Shown piece after piece: positions 59,112 to 64,000 of a stretch of 64,000 bases of DNA; position 1 is the first letter of the stretch, and the number at the start of each line of letters is the position of its first letter. The DNA is taken from positions 3,575,422-3,639,421 of the forward strand of contig CM060127.1 in NCBI GenBank assembly GCA_030522415.1, in the 5' to 3' direction. The position numbers and the translations under genes were made by a program. The DNA is from Channallabes apus (taxonomy: Eukaryota; Chordata; Actinopteri; Siluriformes; Clariidae). Below the pieces are notes generated by a model. That model worked only from the letters and a program-made list of their open reading frames with translations, did no database searches and was not told where the DNA came from.

Positions 59112-59955
59112 GGGTGCTTTCACACCTATAGTTCGATTGCTTTAGTCCGCACCAGTCAGAAAAATGTTACAATGTAGTAAACAGACGTGGGTACGGTTTG
59201 CTTTCACATATGTAGAGTTCTAAACGAACCAAAATAGACCGTGAAGCCCATCGGCACCGGAAACAGACTATTTTCAGAAAATCGCGCCACTTTCAATAAT
59301 GGAGGAACAGCTTTGCTTTGCGCTCATGGCGCTGATCCTCGGGCACTGCATTGTACGTGCAAATCATTATTTTCAGATAAATAATTTCAAACACGATTCG
59401 CGGCTGCGACTCCAAACCAGTTCCCTGGTTTATTCATCTCGCCGACGGCGCATCGCCGCCACTTCAGGGAGAAGAGACGTGCCCTCCTCCTGAATGATCA
59501 TTTTGTTATTAGCCGGCGATCTTCCTGCAGATCCATCAGGTAATCCGTTGGCCGATCGAAACAGCCCAGCCACACATTTTTTAATCTTTAATGTGAATAC
59601 AGAGAGGCACTTAATTTCCTCGGCACTCCACGTTTCTCCGCGGTTTGATTTCATCGCGAGTCGAGCTTGAAAAATTTAATCGAGTCATCAGGAAGGGAAA
59701 ATAATTTTACCCGCAACCCCAAAGTGCATTAAACTATACCATTTCAGATTTGGTTTGATTGCTTTCACACCAGACGAACTGTACCAAAGTAGAGCGGATA
59801 AAGCGGTCCGAGACCACCCCTTCAGGCAGGTCTCGGATCGATTGATTTGGTGCGCACCAAAGTACTGAGATTGCATTCACATCAACACAAACGAACCGAA
59901 CCAAGGGACTAAACACGTTTGGTGCGCACCAAATGCTGTAGGTGTGAAAGCACCC
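59112..59955. mobile_element. Harbinger-like MITE
   Basis: Inverted ends gggtgctttcacacctatag and ctgtaggtgtgaaagcaccc, with a 3-bp TGA on each flank (59,109-59,111 and 59,956-59,958). An 844-bp element. The interior frame at 59,299-59,493 (MEEQLCFALMALILGH, SSRRRRIAATSG) looks like a decayed start of a transposase-type protein. Assignment to PIF/Harbinger rests on the 3-bp duplication and is tentative. Confidence 0.65.
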
Positions 59956-60419
59956 TGAATCTCATTACAATAATGATAGCAAATACTGAATAAGGATGCC
60001 TTTGTTTGTTGTTCGCAGACTGCTCAACATCTTTCTCAGTGTAACTAATTTGTTCATTCTTGCAGAACACTAAGAAACATGACTACCGAGAACCCCTGGT
60101 CTGATGTTTGTGATTTCACTGGTATAGCAAGCGATGCATCAGTTTGTCACAAAATTCTGGCACAGCTGGATGCTTTTTTTTAATCCAAAATGTGAAAACA
60201 TGAGGGTAAACTCATGGGGGGGAAAGCAATTGGGATAAGAATCTGCACAGACTTGGCAAAAAAGAACAAAATTGTGCACCAAATATAAGAGACAGAGTCA
60301 CGCCGAGTGACAAAGTGAAAACAGTAAACACATTAGGAAAGGGGCGAAGGAAAGGGGCGGAGCCAGACCAACAAAGAAGCAAAAGGCATTCACTGTCTAT
60401 ACAACTTATTCTGTGGAAG

Positions 60420-60660
60420 GTTGCAGGGGTCTGGAGCTTATCCCAGGGAAACTGAGGGCACAAGGCACCGACACCCTCGAAGAAGTGCCAACCCATTTTA
60501 GGGCAAATGCACACTTACAGTATACACTATTGTCCATTTGGGAACACCTACTTAGGATTTAAACCTCTTTGAACTATTGGAGGAAACCCAGCAAGCACAT
60601 GCAAACTTCACACACACAGGAGGCAAGTTTTGACCCCCCAACCCTGAAGGTGTGAGGCAA
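60420..60660 (-). repeat. tRNA-derived SINE, (GAAT)-tail family, old copy
   Basis: Degraded core ggagcttatcccagggaaac, ggaggaaacccagcaagcac and ccctgaaggtgtgaggcaa. Confidence 0.65.
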
Positions 60661-61604
60661 TTCTTGTCATTTTAAAATGATGAGAAAGAAATGGGTTTAT
60701 ATGAATGGTTACTACAGTAACAATAAATGGTTGATATGGGTTGCAACAAGTTTCGTCAAAAGGATAGAGTAGTTACAACTAACTCTGGACAGCGAATCAA
60801 TCACAGGAACCCCTAGTGCTAAAGTGCTCTCAAACTAAAGCTAAAATAAAAATTGAAGCTAGGCGGTTTATTGGTTTCTCGTGAACTCCACCGACATCAG
60901 GAACGAGACTCTGAAGGAGCCAGACGCAGACGCGGTGTCCACACAGAGATGAAAGTCACAGACGGTCGCCATGGATATCACATGATGACCTTTTCAACCT
61001 GGCATGCCTGAATGTGGTGCAGTGTGCTGCAGAAATCCATCAAAGCCTTTACTGATGTAATTTTGGAGAGCAGGAACATACATTCCGTTCTTTAGATCTA
61101 ATTAGAATCATCAGCCCTCATACTAGACATAAACAAGACCTTCTCAGTTCGATTACGTCTGCGCTGAAATGGAAACGACCGGCTTGTTTGTAAACTCTGT
61201 TTAGCTCATCTCTCCTTCTTTACTCTGTTTTGTGTGAAGAAATCACAGGACTATAAAGTGTTACGAAGATACACGAGCGAGAGTTTATTAATCGTACTGT
61301 AAAAAAATTAGCAGATTCAGATCCTTCTCTCTAACTCTCTTTCACTGTCTCTTTGTATCATTTCTATTTCTCTTTCTTTCTTTCTTTCTCTGCCTATCTG
61401 CCTCTCTCTCATTCTCTGTCAGTGTGTCCTTATGTCCTTGACCCTTCCTTCCTCCCTTGTCTCCTCTTCCTCTCTCTCTATCCATCTGTCTTTCTGTCTC
61501 TCTACAGTTTTTTCCTGCCACTCTGTCTCTTTCATAATCCTGCAAACACACACAGTACAGTGCAACAAGGTGTAATAACAGACATTTTTAAACATTAAAC
61601 ACAC

Positions 61605-61613
<9 letters not shown>

Positions 61614-61668
<55 letters not shown>
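61614..61668. repeat. (CA)n microsatellite
   Basis: Perfect CA run next to a 200-bp pyrimidine-rich stretch (about 61,320-61,510). Confidence 0.95.
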
Positions 61669-61671
<3 letters not shown>

Positions 61672-61798
61672 ATTTCATTTACATTTGATCAGTGGCTTTG
61701 AGTGGGGAGGTGTACTGCACTATACTGGAGCTGCAGCTCTATGCCATAATTATAAAACAGTCGATGAGAGGTGTTATGTAACCTTACACCCCCACATT

Positions 61799-61802
<4 letters not shown>

Positions 61803-61856
<54 letters not shown>
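61803..61856. repeat. (CA)n microsatellite
   Basis: Perfect CA run. Confidence 0.95.
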
Positions 61857-61858
<2 letters not shown>

Positions 61859-62484
61859 GGAGAAAACCCCCACATCTACTTTGAAATAAGAAACTAAAAG
61901 CTGGTTGTGTGTTTTGTGCTTAATTAGCATTAGCACTCTCTCTGTGCTAATGCTACATCAGGGAGCGCGCTACACAGCCGTTTGCTATTGGCTTCATCCC
62001 AGAAGTAGTTCTGAACACGATTTAATTGCATGAGGCGAGCTAACCCGAACCTAATTAGCTCGCCTCAGATAATCACGCTAATTGTGTGTGTTGTTTGCAA
62101 AAGCCTGGTGAGCGAGAGCGGATGGAAAAACTGGCGTATTTAAACACGCTTACTTTCATGAACGACCTCCGAGACCAGTCTGCTCTTCGGTAGCAAGTTT
62201 TATCTTTTTATATGCTGCACACTTGAACACTGGTCATGTGACTTTATAACACAAAAACAAAAATGCTTTTAACATTCACATTTCGATTTTATCACTTTAG
62301 ACTGATCTTGTTTCTTTTGAATTTGTATTCAGTGTGTGGTGCTAATGTGTTTTATTCTTCTTACAGCAATTTTTATTTTTTTATTTTAAAGAACAATATA
62401 ATGGGTTTGACCCATATTTAGCTTATTTTAATGTTGAAGAAGACAGCACCTGTTGTCACAAGCAGACGCTATTGTTTCTCTGCT

Positions 62485-62603
62485 GCTTAAACCTCTATGT
62501 CCTGAAGATATCAGAAAACCGAGTTATAAAAAAAAAAAAGATAAAGCTGTAACTCGGTATAAATCTCGGTTTTCTGATATCTTCAGGACATAGAGGTTTA
62601 AGC
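62485..62603. repeat. Fold-back inverted repeat
   Basis: Arms 62,485-62,527 and about 62,558-62,603 are almost perfect complements (aaacctctatgtcctgaaga / tcttcaggacatagaggttt), separated by an A-rich spacer of about 30 bp. Confidence 0.92.
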
Positions 62604-62746
62604 ACTTGAGACTTCTCCTATCAGTGAGACATAAAATACACTTCTCCTTAACAAAAAAATTCACCATATTGACAACATGGAGTGCCCATGGTGCACGTCG
62701 CTGTGGACGAGCTGTTACTATAGAAACATTAACTGTAATAGACAAC

Positions 62747-63448
62747 CAGAGGTGTCAAGTAACAAAGTACAAATACTTCGTTACCTTACTTAAGTAGAAA
62801 TTTGGGGTATCTATACTTTACTGGAGTAATTATTTTTCAGCCGACTTTTTACTTCTACTCCTTACATTTACACGCAATTATCTGTAAAAATAGCCTCCTA
62901 TTTTACTATATTTTCCTATATTACTCCTATTTTATTTCAGCTTGTCATTCAAAAAACAAACAAACAAATAAAAAAAAAACCATCCGGATAAATCGCGCCA
63001 TCCGGATGGAGCGAATTTGATTGTGGTTGGATGATGTAATGTTTGCATGTAGTTCTGTTCCAAGTTTTCTGTTCAGCATCCTGACTCTGACGTAAGCACG
63101 TCGAGCGGGACGAGGTAACTAAGCGTGTGTAATCTGTCACTGGGCATGCGCATGAGAGAACAAAAAAGTAAACGGCACATTCGCTAACAACTCCGTTTGT
63201 CTATGTGATCTTTATTTTCTTCTATACCGAAGGACGTTACAGATGAGAAGTATAAACATACCATCGCAACTGCACATGACGTCACGTCACACACTCCACC
63301 AAGGACGTTTGAATAAATTAGCATTTTCGGTTGATAAGGTTGTGATAAGTAGACGAAGCTGCCCGTGATAGAGACTCAAGATTCGAGCGAAATGTTACAA
63401 CCAAGCACCAGCGAGGAAGGTAACAGCACCAGGAAGGTAACAGGAATG

Positions 63449-63483
<35 letters not shown>

Positions 63484-64000
63484 AGCCTGCCCTGCGTACA
63501 CTAATTTTCTTGTATGTTGCCCTCACAGATTGCTGCAGCTATTGTAAGCTTGGATGTACATTTACATTCCAATAAAGGTTACTGATGACATTCCTCTGAA
63601 GTTTGACTTTTTGCACCATTAAAATACTTATAGGCAACTAGTTATCATATCTTCTTCTCCATAAAACATGTTAATGCTCAGTAGTACACATATATGGTTC
63701 TTTAATGTATTTGCATTGTACTAAAATGCATTCTTTTTCAATTGCCATATACAGTATCCCAAACCACTATGGCCGTTAAAAAATACAACACATTTTTCTT
63801 TTCTTTTTTTTTACGAGGTGTTAGTGCAGTACTGTATAGGCCCGTGGCACAGCCTAAGCTTTTATCCTTAATGCTTTTTCCCCCCTCACTTTACTTTTAC
63901 ACTTTAAGTAGTTTTGAAACCAGTACTTTTACACTTTTATTTGAGTAAAAAGCTTGAGTTGATACTTCAACTTCTAAAGAAGTCTTTTTAAACCCTAGTA
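62747..64000 (+). mobile_element. Tol2-like hAT element, right end off window
   Basis: Begins cagaggtgtcaagtaacaaa and continues with actcc/tactt-rich subterminal sequence. The window's last 100 bp (tttgagtaaaaagcttgagt, gatacttcaacttc) are the inverse of such an end. CAGAGGTGT is the terminus of Tol2-type hAT elements. Only a few bases of the right end seem to be missing. No transposase frame of useful length, so non-autonomous. Confidence 0.75.

Overview
This is nuclear DNA from a ray-finned (teleost) fish. The signs are long CA/GT and GA microsatellites, tRNA-derived SINEs, L2 and L1/Tx1-type LINEs, Tc1/mariner elements, a Tol2-like hAT end, and one intron-rich vertebrate gene. The species cannot be named from the sequence alone.

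The only gene I can identify is wnk4 (with-no-lysine kinase 4), on the minus strand from 55,119 down to about 35,887. Sixteen coding exons could be delimited. Their splice phases agree across every junction and give 1,125 codons, from the end of the kinase domain to a likely C-terminus. The N-terminus and the catalytic core are not in the window: no kinase exon is visible between 55,120 and 64,000, so the intron cut by the right edge is at least 8.9 kb. Recognisable parts are the kinase C-lobe end, the PF2-like domain, the acidic KLHL3-type degron, a second conserved globular block, a Pro/Gln-rich exon, an RFxV motif, a C-terminal coiled-coil/HQ-like segment and three basic phosphosites. Two adjacent exons (41,990-42,109 and 41,709-41,837) are a tandem duplication with interchangeable phases. 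A 58-bp copy of part of the penultimate coding exon lies just beyond the gene at 35,264-35,321.

Layout: 1-1,060 is a truncated L2 LINE; 1,404-2,273 is a hAT MITE with an 8-bp target duplication; 2.3-18 kb is gene-poor, microsatellite-rich DNA; 18.1-18.6 kb is a CpG-rich stretch that may hold an unidentified minus-strand first exon; 18.6-31.3 kb is dense in SINEs, hAT/Tc1/mariner remnants, nested inverted-repeat elements and a 0.75-kb CAA-type tract; 31-35.3 kb is AT-rich; 35.9-55.1 kb is wnk4, whose introns hold a Tc1-like element, a 5.3-kb L1-type LINE and a SINE; 55-64 kb is wnk4 intron with a mariner remnant, a Harbinger-like MITE, a fold-back and a Tol2-like hAT element running off the edge.

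No unprecedented multi-gene system was found. The most interesting local items are the duplicated wnk4 exon pair, the wnk4 exon-fragment copy, the CA/GT tracts next to several wnk4 splice sites, and several inverted-repeat elements.
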